The notes below the pieces were generated by a model. That model worked only from the letters and a program-made list of their open reading frames with translations. It was not told the DNA's origin and ran no database searches. From contig CALFWP010000155.1 of assembly GCA_937927905.1 (NCBI GenBank), positions 1 through 24,913 of the forward strand: 24,913 bases of DNA. Direction: 5' to 3'. This DNA comes from an uncultured Neomegalonema sp. (GTDB taxonomy: Bacteria > Pseudomonadota > Alphaproteobacteria > Rhodobacterales > Rhodobacteraceae). The position numbers and the translations under genes were made by a program. This document shows, one piece after another, positions 7,982 through 15,434 of this stretch (its first letter is position 1; each line of letters starts with the position of its first letter).

Positions 7982-9514
7982 ATGAGTCTTAATCGTTCGT
8001 TTCTGACTGTTGGCGGTATGACGATGATATCGCGTGTCCTGGGCATGGTGCGTGAGATTATGATTGCCGCGACGCTTGGCGCATCCGATGCGGCGGATGC
8101 GTTTTATGCCGCGTTCCGCCTGCCCAATCTGTTCCGGCGGATTTTCGGGGAAGGGGCGTTCAACCTTGCCTTTGTTCCGATGTTTACAAAAAGCCTTGAA
8201 GATGGCGATGCGGTTGCGCGGCGTTTCGGTACCGAGGTTCTGGCGGTGCTGGCCGGTGCGCTGTTTGTGTTCACATTGCTGGCCACGCTTGCCATGCCGG
8301 TGGTTGTTTACCTGATTGCTGCAGGGTTTGCGTCAAATCCGGATAAACTGGATCTGACGGTGCTGCTGGCGCGGCTGATGTTTCCGTATCTTGCGCTTGT
8401 ATCACTGACTGCGATGTTCAGTGCGGTCCTGAATGCGTTGGGCCGGTTTGCGGTTGCCGCCGGTGCGCCGATCCTGCTGAATATTTTTCTGATCGGTTTT
8501 GCCGGGACCGGCATGGCTACCGGGCAATCGGTTGAGGTGTGGCTGGCCGTAGCCGTCACATTATCCGGCGTGGCACAGCTTTGGCTTGTCGTCTGGGCGG
8601 CGCGGCGGGCCGGTATGCGCTTTGCTTTGCACAGGCCGCGGCTCACACCGGATGTCAAACGCCTGCTGATACTGGCTGCGCCCGCCGCGATTGCCGGCGG
8701 TGCCATGCAAATCAATCTGATGGTCGGTTCTATCATTGCGTCCTTTTTTGATGGCGCGGTTGCGTGGCTGACTTATGCGGACCGTATTTATCAGCTGCCG
8801 CTAGGCGTTGTCGGCGTCGCGGTCGGTGTTGTCCTTATGCCCGAGCTGTCACGGCGGGCAAGGCAGGGCGATCGCGAGGGCGCGCGATTGTCCATGAACC
8901 GTTCGGCGGAATTTGCGCTGGCGTTGACGTTGCCTGCGACCGTGGCTCTGTTGATTATTTCAGAAGAGGTGGCGCGGGGTCTGTTCGAACGCGGGGCCTA
9001 TACCGCCTTTGATGCGCATCAGACCGGCCTTGCGGCGGCACTGTTTGCGTTGGGTTTGCCTGCCTTTGTGATGAACAAGGTGCTGACACCTGCCTTTTTT
9101 GCCGATGAGGACAGCAGGACACCTTTGCGCCTGTCGTTATGGGCGATGGGGATTAATACGGTTCTGTCCCTGATCGGGGTCTGGCTGATCGGATGGCTTG
9201 CGATTCCGGTGGCAACGGCGATTGCGTCCTGGATCAATATCTGGATGTTGTGGCGGGTTTTGCGGATGCGCGGTTACGGGGCGGACCTGCGCCTTTGGAT
9301 GCGTATCAAGCGGATGCTGGCGGCCAGTCTGATCATGGGGCTGGTGCTTTTTACTGCCGGTCACATTCTGGACGGTTCATTGGAAACACAGCTTGCCAGA
9401 ATTTCCGGTTTGCTGGGCCTCGTGCTGCTGGGGCTGGCAAGTTACGTCATTGCCGCACGGTTTTTAGGGGCTTTTACGCTTGCTGAACTTAAGGCCGGTG
9501 TAAAACGCGGATAA
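7982..9514 (+). CDS. murJ: Lipid II flippase MurJ
   Basis: MurJ (MviN) moves the peptidoglycan precursor lipid II across the cytoplasmic membrane. The 510-residue protein starts with the characteristic SLNRSFLTVGGMTMISRVLG and continues with MVREIMIAATLGAS, DAFYAAFRLPNLFRRIFGEG and FNLAFVPMF, the most conserved stretch of the family with its functional arginines. About 14 hydrophobic segments follow, as expected for a MOP-superfamily transporter. The ATG at 7982 matches the usual family N-terminus; an ATG at 7952 would add ten unsupported residues. It begins 63 bp after glnD and ends 15 bp before the convergent rhomboid gene. Confidence 0.96.
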   Translation: MSLNRSFLTVGGMTMISRVLGMVREIMIAATLGASDAADAFYAAFRLPNLFRRIFGEGAFNLAFVPMFTKSLEDGDAVARRFGTEVLAVLAGALFVFTLLATLAMPVVVYLIAAGFASNPDKLDLTVLLARLMFPYLALVSLTAMFSAVLNALGRFAVAAGAPILLNIFLIGFAGTGMATGQSVEVWLAVAVTLSGVAQLWLVVWAARRAGMRFALHRPRLTPDVKRLLILAAPAAIAGGAMQINLMVGSIIASFFDGAVAWLTYADRIYQLPLGVVGVAVGVVLMPELSRRARQGDREGARLSMNRSAEFALALTLPATVALLIISEEVARGLFERGAYTAFDAHQTGLAAALFALGLPAFVMNKVLTPAFFADEDSRTPLRLSLWAMGINTVLSLIGVWLIGWLAIPVATAIASWINIWMLWRVLRMRGYGADLRLWMRIKRMLAASLIMGLVLFTAGHILDGSLETQLARISGLLGLVLLGLASYVIAARFLGAFTLAELKAGVKRG

Positions 9515-9529
9515 GCGGGAGATGCGCGG

Positions 9530-10201
9530 TTATTCCGGCCAGAACCGGACCAGCCACGGTGTGATCAGCCATCCGAACAGAAAACCGCCGACATGTGCCT
9601 CCCATGCAACCGAAGCACCGGCAAAACCGCTGCCGTCATCAATAGGAAAAAACCCGATGACGAGATTGAACAGGATAATAATCCCGATAAAGCGCAGGAC
9701 CGGTATGCGGATATCCTGTCCGCGCAATGATCTGATGCGGTAATCCACCCTCTTAATTGCGGCAATAAGCCCGAAGACCACACCGGATACTCCGACAAGC
9801 ACCGTTGTTTCCTGTGGCCTGACCATGGCGAAAAGTACGGCACCCGCAAAGGCTGTCAGTACGAAAAAGGTGAGAAACCGTGCTGTTCCCATCAGCTTCC
9901 AGCAGGCGGAACCGAGGACGAAAAATGCCACCGCATTGAACCCGAAATGCATCCAGCTGCCGTGTAGCAGCGCATAGCTGACGGATGTGAAAGGTGATAC
10001 TCCCAGCCAGAAATCCCGCGCTATGAACGCATAATTCCCGTACACCGCATTCGCCGCGGGAATATCCGCGTAGGACACCCATGCATGAATGATCGCCATA
10101 CCCACTACCAGTATAATAACAGGAAGGGCTTCGAAGGCTTTCGGGTTAAAAACCGGCTCCCGGGGAGGCCGGGGATTTTGACGGGAGATTTCTTCGTTCA
10201 T
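9530..10201 (-). CDS. Rhomboid-family intramembrane serine protease
   Basis: A 223-residue polytopic membrane protein with the complete rhomboid active site. The family motif HGSWMHFGFN places His80, His85 and Asn89 in the second helix. The nucleophile motif GVSG gives Ser139, and the catalytic base is His203 in EAHVGGFLFG. About six hydrophobic segments are visible, beginning at residue 26 after a proline- and charge-rich cytoplasmic N-terminus, which is the minimal bacterial rhomboid layout. It should cleave single-pass membrane proteins within the bilayer; substrates cannot be inferred. It is convergent with murJ and divergent from the voltage-sensor-like gene. No strong ribosome binding site was seen before the ATG. 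Confidence 0.93.
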   Translation of the reverse strand: MNEEISRQNPRPPREPVFNPKAFEALPVIILVVGMAIIHAWVSYADIPAANAVYGNYAFIARDFWLGVSPFTSVSYALLHGSWMHFGFNAVAFFVLGSACWKLMGTARFLTFFVLTAFAGAVLFAMVRPQETTVLVGVSGVVFGLIAAIKRVDYRIRSLRGQDIRIPVLRFIGIIILFNLVIGFFPIDDGSGFAGASVAWEAHVGGFLFGWLITPWLVRFWPE

Positions 10202-10341
10202 TGCGAATAGACACTACAGTTAAAATCGTTGCTGTCTTGCGAATTTCTGAGCGAAACAACAAAAAATGTATCCGTTATGGAATTATCGCGTTTATGGGAC
10301 GCGGAGAGGTCTGTCCCGGCTGTTGAGAGTTTAAATTGCAT

Positions 10342-11526
10342 ATGATGAGTGATAATCAGCCGGTGGAAACCGGTACGCAGCACGGTTTTGAACGCTACCC
10401 TGCTGTCATGTTTTGTGCCGGGCTGTTTTATCTTGCTGTTTTTGCGGCAATACTGCCTCACGGGGGGCTTGCCGAAACAGTTAGTGCACAATTAACCGCA
10501 AGCCGGATTATGCCGGGGCTGTTATTCGCGTTATGGGCGCTGATTATCTGCGAGGCGGTCTACGGGTATCTGAAGGCGGAGGATAAACCCCGGAATGCGG
10601 TTTTCCGCCTGTTACTGGTCGGTTTCATTCCGCCGATGCGCATAGTGATCTTGCCGCGCCGTAAGAATACGCATATCTGGCTGCCGATTCTGGGTTGGCT
10701 GCGAACCGGTAAGGCGGCAATCGCGGATATGGAATTGCGGACCGCAATGCCTATGGTTTTTATGACGGCGTTAATTATTCCCGTGATTGCAGCTGATATT
10801 CTTACGGGACCGGATATGCATGACACCCTGATGGAAGAAATGGATACCGTGACGCGTTATGACGTGTCGGACAGCGGTATCCGCCTTTTTATGATGGATG
10901 AAAACGAGCGTGTCATTGCCGCCCTTTCCCGTACGGACCGTTCCACGAGAGAGGGTATAGACGGCAACTGGACTGTCCTGGGGCGGCCTGACGGGGCGGA
11001 AACGACAGTACTGTCCTTCGGACTGAATGGTGTTGCCAACTTCCGTACGGCCTGTGCGGTGACCGGCGGAACGTTTGCCTATGGTCACGGTGCGCTTGGT
11101 TTCAACAATTTCGACAAAGTAGAAACATGTCCTCCGGGATATCTGGAATTTGTGATCTGGTTTCTGACCGCCCTGATCTGGTTCTCATTTGCCCTTGAGT
11201 TTATTGTGCTGGTTTCCCTGGCGGAAAAGAAGGTCGTGTATTGTAAAAAGAACTGGATAAACCTTGTCATTATTCTGTTGCCGTTCCTGGCGTTTTTGCG
11301 GTCGTTACAGCTTTTCCGTTTTTTAAGAATGGCCCGTGCCGGAAAGCTGATGCGGGCTTACCGCCTGCGCGGTCTTTTCAGGCGTGCGCTCAAATTTGTG
11401 GTGTTTTTTAATCTGATCGACAGAGTCATGGCGCGGAATCCGGAAGAATATAATGCGCATCTGCATGAAAAGATTGCAGAAAAAGAAGCCGAACTGATCA
11501 AGTTGAAAAGCAAACTGATGCGTTGA
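10342..11526 (+). CDS. Membrane protein with voltage-sensor-like S4 helix, no visible pore
   Basis: I do not recognise an established name. The 394-residue protein has hydrophobic segments near residues 20-40, 57-76, 88-104, 136-153, 267-292 and 305-320. A polar region at about 155-266 is probably periplasmic and holds two cysteines (Cys238, Cys263) that could form a disulfide. The C-terminal part resembles a voltage-sensor domain: a helix with Glu286, the S3-like NWINLVIILLPF, then a helix with basic residues exactly every third position (Arg326, 329, 332, Lys335, Arg338, 341; also Arg320). No selectivity filter such as TVGYG follows; instead the protein ends in a short charged coiled-coil-like segment (about 370-392). 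It could be a channel-related sensor or simply a membrane protein with a basic amphipathic helix. ATG 10345 is an alternative start. Confidence 0.7.
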   Translation: MMSDNQPVETGTQHGFERYPAVMFCAGLFYLAVFAAILPHGGLAETVSAQLTASRIMPGLLFALWALIICEAVYGYLKAEDKPRNAVFRLLLVGFIPPMRIVILPRRKNTHIWLPILGWLRTGKAAIADMELRTAMPMVFMTALIIPVIAADILTGPDMHDTLMEEMDTVTRYDVSDSGIRLFMMDENERVIAALSRTDRSTREGIDGNWTVLGRPDGAETTVLSFGLNGVANFRTACAVTGGTFAYGHGALGFNNFDKVETCPPGYLEFVIWFLTALIWFSFALEFIVLVSLAEKKVVYCKKNWINLVIILLPFLAFLRSLQLFRFLRMARAGKLMRAYRLRGLFRRALKFVVFFNLIDRVMARNPEEYNAHLHEKIAEKEAELIKLKSKLMR

Positions 11527-11591
11527 TCCTACGGATTTGTCCTGATGTCCGGACCTGTCTGTTCGACCATCACGCAAAAGAGGGAAAGCCT

Positions 11592-12173
11592 ATGGCGGAG
11601 ATGAAACGGTGCGACTGGTGCGGCACGGATCCGGTTTATGTAGCGTATCACGACACCGAGTGGGGTGTGCCGCAATACGACTCCCGGACGCTTTACGAAA
11701 AGCTGATGCTGGACGGATTTCAGGCGGGGTTGTCCTGGATCACGATCCTGCGCAAACGGGACGGGTTCCGCGATGCCTTTGACGGTTTTGAGCCGGAGGT
11801 CATTGCCCGCTATGGTGAAAATGATATCGAGCGCCTTGTGAATGATGCGCGCATCGTACGCCACCGCGGAAAGATCACGGCAACCATCGGTAATGCGCGC
11901 GCTTACCTGAAGATTTCAGAGACGGAGAGTTTTAGCGATTACCTCTGGAAACATGTTGATGGCACACCGGTCCGGAACCGGTTCCGGACAATGGCGGATG
12001 TTCCGGCACAAACAGAACTTTCAGTAAACATTTCCAGGCAGCTGAAGAAAGACGGCTTTAAATTCTGCGGCCCGACGATCGTGTATGCCGTGATGCAGGC
12101 GATGGGTATGGTTAATGATCATATGGTGACATGCCCGCGACATAAGGCCTGTGCACTATTGGCGGAAAAATAA
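11592..12173 (+). CDS. tag: DNA-3-methyladenine glycosylase I
   Basis: Tag excises 3-methyladenine from alkylated DNA in base-excision repair. The 193-residue protein begins with MAEMKRCDWCGTDP and continues with YHDTEWGVP, then FQAGLSWITILRKR, IVRHRGKI and NARAYL, all hallmarks of the family. The zinc site is conserved with the Escherichia coli spacing: Cys7 and His20 (13 apart), then His177 and Cys181 (4 apart) near the C-terminus. The ATG at 11592 has a good ribosome binding site, AGGGAAAG, beginning 11 bases upstream; an in-frame codon at 11523 overlapping the preceding gene is unlikely. It starts 65 bp after the voltage-sensor-like gene and may be co-transcribed with it. Confidence 0.96.
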   Translation: MAEMKRCDWCGTDPVYVAYHDTEWGVPQYDSRTLYEKLMLDGFQAGLSWITILRKRDGFRDAFDGFEPEVIARYGENDIERLVNDARIVRHRGKITATIGNARAYLKISETESFSDYLWKHVDGTPVRNRFRTMADVPAQTELSVNISRQLKKDGFKFCGPTIVYAVMQAMGMVNDHMVTCPRHKACALLAEK

Positions 12174-12260
12174 CGGATTTCCGGCCCGTTGCCGCCGGAG
12201 ACAGCGCATAGCGTTTCAGGGGCTGTCAGGATTGTGATCATTGAAGGTTTATTGAGACTG

Positions 12261-12300
12261 TTGAACTCATCGCCCCCTGCTTCATATCGACAATTTGTCG
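12261..12300 (+). promoter_or_regulatory. Candidate promoter/operator upstream of the carbonic anhydrase
   Basis: A TTGAAC -35-like element (12261-12266) is followed 16-17 bp later by a poor -10 region around CATATCG. That region runs into CGACAATTTGTCG (12288-12300), a perfect 13-bp palindrome. The palindrome is the solid observation; its role as an operator and the promoter assignment are inference. The remaining sequence of the 194-bp gap between tag and this gene shows nothing else recognisable. Confidence 0.3.
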
Positions 12301-12367
12301 CAGTCCGGTTGTCTGCTGGGAATTTTACGGGCTGTGCAGGAGCTTGGATAATGACAAAGGGATTGTG

Positions 12368-13219
12368 ATGAAGAAATCTGCAATGATGACGGCAACAGTA
12401 ATAGCCGCATTTCTGGGCGCTTCCGGAAATGAAGCCCTGGCTGGCAATAAATTGGACTCCACACCGGCGGAACAACGTGAAAATCTGGCCAAAAACACCG
12501 AGGGAGCAGGCTTCGGGCCGCAATCACCGCGTGATCTGTCCTCATCCGAGGGGACAAATGATCTGCTGTTTGCCGAGGCCCCGTCCTATAAGACGATGAA
12601 CCTGTGCAATATCCATTTCCACGAAGCGGCCGAACACAAGGGTGGCGAATTTCAGACCTATGCGGGGGATGGTGACGGTCACGGTCACGGTACCGGTTAT
12701 GAGTACTCAGGAAAACTGACCGCTGCCGAGCGTAAACCCTTGAAGACCGCAATCGGTGACGGCGAACACGGTACCATGCAGTCCGGCGATACAATTGAAG
12801 TGCATTTCGTACATACCACTGCAAAAATAACCCCCGGCCCGACACTCGGATCCTGTCTCAGTGAGGCGATCAAAAACCCGCAATTGCGCGTCGAAACCCA
12901 GGTTATGGTTCTGGTCAATGACAGAAGCGCGATGGACTTCAATAAGTTGGCAGAGGTTAAAGTTATAGACGGCGTGCATCAGGCGCCGAATATTCCGGAG
13001 AATACCGGAGTGCCGATTCAATACGCCGGATCAACAACCGGCCCGAGCTATAACGAAAAAGGCTCTCCGTTTCAGGTGACCTGGAGCGTTCGTCCGGAAG
13101 TGATCAAGGTGGATATTTTGACCGTCGGTGCCTGGATGGAAGATAATATTTTTGATGAGGATCACGCTCATGGTGTGCGTAATCTGGTGATCAACCCTGA
13201 TTTGCTGTCCCGCATTTAA
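12368..13219 (+). CDS. Delta-class carbonic anhydrase, exported
   Basis: A 283-residue protein matching the delta carbonic anhydrase family, which interconverts CO2 and bicarbonate at a zinc site and was first known from diatoms. The diagnostic stretch is NLCNIHFHEAAEHKGGEF (residues 78-95), and EVHFVH follows at 144-149. His83, His85 and His146 are the likely zinc ligands by analogy with other carbonic anhydrases. Cys80 and Cys163 could pair. The N-terminus is a typical Sec signal peptide ending near ALA-25, so the enzyme should act in the periplasm. A glycine/histidine-rich loop (DGDGHGHGTG) is unusual. The ATG at 12368 has AAAGGGA 5 bases upstream; a TTG at 12344 is less likely. The gene stands alone, with 194 bp before and 81 bp after. 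Confidence 0.88.
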   Translation: MKKSAMMTATVIAAFLGASGNEALAGNKLDSTPAEQRENLAKNTEGAGFGPQSPRDLSSSEGTNDLLFAEAPSYKTMNLCNIHFHEAAEHKGGEFQTYAGDGDGHGHGTGYEYSGKLTAAERKPLKTAIGDGEHGTMQSGDTIEVHFVHTTAKITPGPTLGSCLSEAIKNPQLRVETQVMVLVNDRSAMDFNKLAEVKVIDGVHQAPNIPENTGVPIQYAGSTTGPSYNEKGSPFQVTWSVRPEVIKVDILTVGAWMEDNIFDEDHAHGVRNLVINPDLLSRI

Positions 13220-13288
13220 AAGGCTGCTCAATATGTAAAATGTCCTTGCCGGTCTGATCCGGCGGGGGCATGTCGGGGTGGTTATTGT

Positions 13289-13294
13289 TATAAT
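13289..13294 (+). promoter_or_regulatory. Consensus -10 box directly before the deacetylase start
   Basis: A perfect TATAAT ends 6 bases before the ATG at 13301, so a transcript started at the usual distance would begin at or next to the start codon. No Shine-Dalgarno sequence and no clear -35 element are visible. A leaderless mRNA is the inference. Confidence 0.45.
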
Positions 13295-13300
13295 GCATAT

Positions 13301-14203
13301 ATGAAACTGCCCGTTATTCATCATCCTGAGTATCAGGCCAGCCTGAAGCCGACGCACCGGTTTCCGATGTCGAAATACGGATATCTTCGTGCGTGTCTGG
13401 CGTCGCGTGGTCTGTTGGCGGATGATCCGGTTTTCTCTCCGAAGCCCGCCGGTGCAGAGATACTGAAGAAAGCTCATGATCCGGATTATGTCGCGCGGGC
13501 ATTATCAGGGGCGTTGACGGATCAGGAGGTCCGGCGGATCGGTTTGCCGCAAACGCAACAGGTGATCCGCCGGGCGTGTTTTGCAGCCGCCGGATCCCTC
13601 ATGGCCGCCCGTTATGCTTTTAAAACAGGGATTGCCTGCAATGCCGCCGGTGGCAGTCATCATGCGGCATACGGGCATGGGGCCGGATATTGCGTCTTTA
13701 ATGATGTGGCCGTGGCCATTCGCGGCCTGCAGGCGGAACACGCGGCACAACGGTTTCTGATTGTGGATTGTGATGTGCATCAGGGCGACGGAACCGCTGC
13801 GATTTTTAAAGGGGATGCCGCTGTCGTGACATTGTCACTTCATGCGGAGAAAAATTTTCCGTTCAGGAAGGTGGCCGGTGATCTCGATATCGCGTTGGCT
13901 GACGGGACCGGAGATGACGCATACCTGTCCGTGCTACATCGCGGGTTGTCACAGGCGGGGGCGGCGGGGCCGTTTGATCTGATTTTCTACAATGCCGGTG
14001 TTGATGTTCATGCTGATGATCGCTTGGGGCGCCTGGCCCTGTCCGATGACGGGATCAGAGCGCGGGATGCAGCTGTTTTCCGTTGGGCGCAGGCACGGCG
14101 GGAGCCTATTGTTGGTGTTCTGGGGGGTGGCTATGGTCCGGATCCGGTAGTTATTGCGGAACGCCATGCGATCCTGTTCGAAGAGGCGGCGCGGTATCTT
14201 TAA
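13301..14203 (+). CDS. Histone deacetylase-family (arginase/deacetylase fold) hydrolase
   Basis: A 300-residue zinc-dependent deacetylase superfamily protein. Start-to-end motifs: PTHRFPMSKY at 18-26; the histidine pair in GGSHHAAYGHGAGYCVFND (His120, His121); DCDVHQGDGTA with zinc ligands Asp158 and His160; NAGVDVHADDRLG with the third zinc ligand Asp240; and GGGY with the transition-state tyrosine at 278. All catalytic residues are present. The HRFPM-type N-terminus resembles class IV-like bacterial members. Bacterial substrates are generally acetylated small molecules such as polyamines, or proteins, and the specific one here is unknown. The gene ends 3 bp before the convergent small TPR-like gene. 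Confidence 0.93.
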   Translation: MKLPVIHHPEYQASLKPTHRFPMSKYGYLRACLASRGLLADDPVFSPKPAGAEILKKAHDPDYVARALSGALTDQEVRRIGLPQTQQVIRRACFAAAGSLMAARYAFKTGIACNAAGGSHHAAYGHGAGYCVFNDVAVAIRGLQAEHAAQRFLIVDCDVHQGDGTAAIFKGDAAVVTLSLHAEKNFPFRKVAGDLDIALADGTGDDAYLSVLHRGLSQAGAAGPFDLIFYNAGVDVHADDRLGRLALSDDGIRARDAAVFRWAQARREPIVGVLGGGYGPDPVVIAERHAILFEEAARYL

Positions 14204-14206
14204 CGC

Positions 14207-14476
14207 TTATATCCGGCCTAGCGCGGACAGTTTCACATGCAGGGACCGGATGGCATCCTCGTCTCCGGCCTCCAATGCGTAGATGTAGGCGTGGGTGAGG
14301 TGAAACGAGACTTTTGCTTCGTCATCTTTCCAGAAGAGGCAGGCCAGATTGTGCAAAGTCAGCAGCGCGGCAGTATCCCCGCTGTCGTGTTTGTCCCGTA
14401 AAGCCTGATCCAGAACCGGCCCGGCTGCGGCGCGGTCCGCAAGGATGAGGGTTTCCAGGGTTGTGGTATCCGTCAT
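14207..14476 (-). CDS. Small TPR-like protein of unknown function
   Basis: An 89-residue predicted cytoplasmic protein with no signal or membrane segment. It is entirely helical in appearance, with alternating Ala/Leu-rich helices such as TAALLTLHNLACLFWKDD and HLTHAYIYALEAGDED; the spacing resembles two tetratricopeptide-like helical pairs. I do not recognise a named family. It starts 29 bp downstream of the fabI stop on the same strand and is probably co-transcribed with it. The ATG at 14476 is chosen because the conserved-looking helical part begins there. An in-frame ATG at 14566 would overlap fabI by 61 bp and add an unlikely Arg-rich stretch. Confidence 0.65.
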   Translation of the reverse strand: MTDTTTLETLILADRAAAGPVLDQALRDKHDSGDTAALLTLHNLACLFWKDDEAKVSFHLTHAYIYALEAGDEDAIRSLHVKLSALGRI

Positions 14477-14505
14477 GGAACGTGTTTTCACAAACCTTGT
14501 GCCGG

Positions 14506-15324
14506 TCAGCTGACGGTGATGTCCGGTGCGTCCTCGGCCTTCATACCGACGACATGGTATCCGCAATCGACGTGATGTGTTTCACCGGTCACGCCGGAGC
14601 TGAGATCACTGACCAGATAGAATCCGGCGCGGCCGACATCATCCTGTGAGACATTCCGGCGCAGAGGCGAGTTGTACTCGTTCCATTTCAGGATATAGCG
14701 GAAATCACCGATGCCTGAGGCCGCCAGTGTTTTCATAGGCCCGGCGGACAGGGCATTGACGCGGATGCCCTTGGGTCCGAGGTCCATTGCCATATACCGC
14801 ACGCTGGCCTCCAACGCGGCTTTTGCAACGCCCATGACGTTGTAATGGGGCATAACGCGTTCAGCACCGTAATAGGTCAGCGTCAGCATGGAGCCGCCAT
14901 CGGTCATCAGTTTTTCCGCACGCTGGGCAATCGCAGTGAATGAATAACAGGATATATTCATCGTGCGTTCGAAATTTTCCATACTGGTATCGACATAGCG
15001 GCCTTTCAGCTCTGCTTTGTCGGAAAACGCGATGGCATGGATGATAAAATCAAGCTTGCCCCATTCGCTGCCGATACGATCAAATACGGTATCGACCGAG
15101 GCCATATCCGTCACATCACAGGGCAGAACCATGGACGAACCGATGCCAGCGGCCAGAGGCTCAACACGTTTTTTCAGTGCATCGCCCTGATAGGTAAACG
15201 CCATTTCAGCACCATGCGCCGCACACTGGCGCGCAATGGCCCAAGCGATGGAACGGTCATTGGCGACCCCCATAACGAGGCCGCGCTTGCCGGATAGGAT
15301 CGGGTCTTGTCCGCTCATTTTCAT
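14506..15324 (-). CDS. fabI: Enoyl-[acyl-carrier-protein] reductase (NADH) FabI
   Basis: FabI reduces trans-2-enoyl-ACP in the last step of each fatty-acid elongation cycle and is the target of triclosan. The protein is about 272 residues with a short-chain-dehydrogenase fold. It has the FabI-specific NAD-binding segment KRGLVMGVANDRSIAWAIA, the IHAIAF stretch, and the catalytic pair Tyr161 and Lys168 in YNVMGVAK. SAGPMKTLAASGI and THHVDCGYHVVGM also match the family. The start is uncertain: ATGs at 15342, 15324 and 15318 are in frame and none has a strong ribosome binding site. The middle one is given. It lies upstream of the small TPR-like gene and about 110 bp downstream of the Sel1-repeat gene. 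Confidence 0.96.
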   Translation of the reverse strand: MKMSGQDPILSGKRGLVMGVANDRSIAWAIARQCAAHGAEMAFTYQGDALKKRVEPLAAGIGSSMVLPCDVTDMASVDTVFDRIGSEWGKLDFIIHAIAFSDKAELKGRYVDTSMENFERTMNISCYSFTAIAQRAEKLMTDGGSMLTLTYYGAERVMPHYNVMGVAKAALEASVRYMAMDLGPKGIRVNALSAGPMKTLAASGIGDFRYILKWNEYNSPLRRNVSQDDVGRAGFYLVSDLSSGVTGETHHVDCGYHVVGMKAEDAPDITVS

Positions 15325-15434
15325 GCCTGAATCTAGGCCCATGGACCGGGATCGGCATGGCGGGCCTGCTTATAAGAAATAGGGTGCAAAGCAATGTCTC
15401 TGCAGCGTGCATCGTACACATTGCGTTTCGCGGG

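Noticed and set aside
12282..12845. 187-codon minus-strand frame upstream of and over the carbonic anhydrase
   Set aside because: It is a shadow of the carbonic anhydrase gene, Arg/Ser-rich, with no ribosome binding site or family motif.
13248..13263. GCCGG / CCGGC hairpin between the carbonic anhydrase and deacetylase genes as a terminator
   Set aside because: The stem is only 5 bp and is followed by GGGGGCA rather than T residues on the plus strand.
15365..15395. Promoter for fabI from TTGCTT and TATAAG on the minus strand
   Set aside because: The spacing is about 14 bp, too short for a normal sigma-70 promoter, so it is not listed as a feature.
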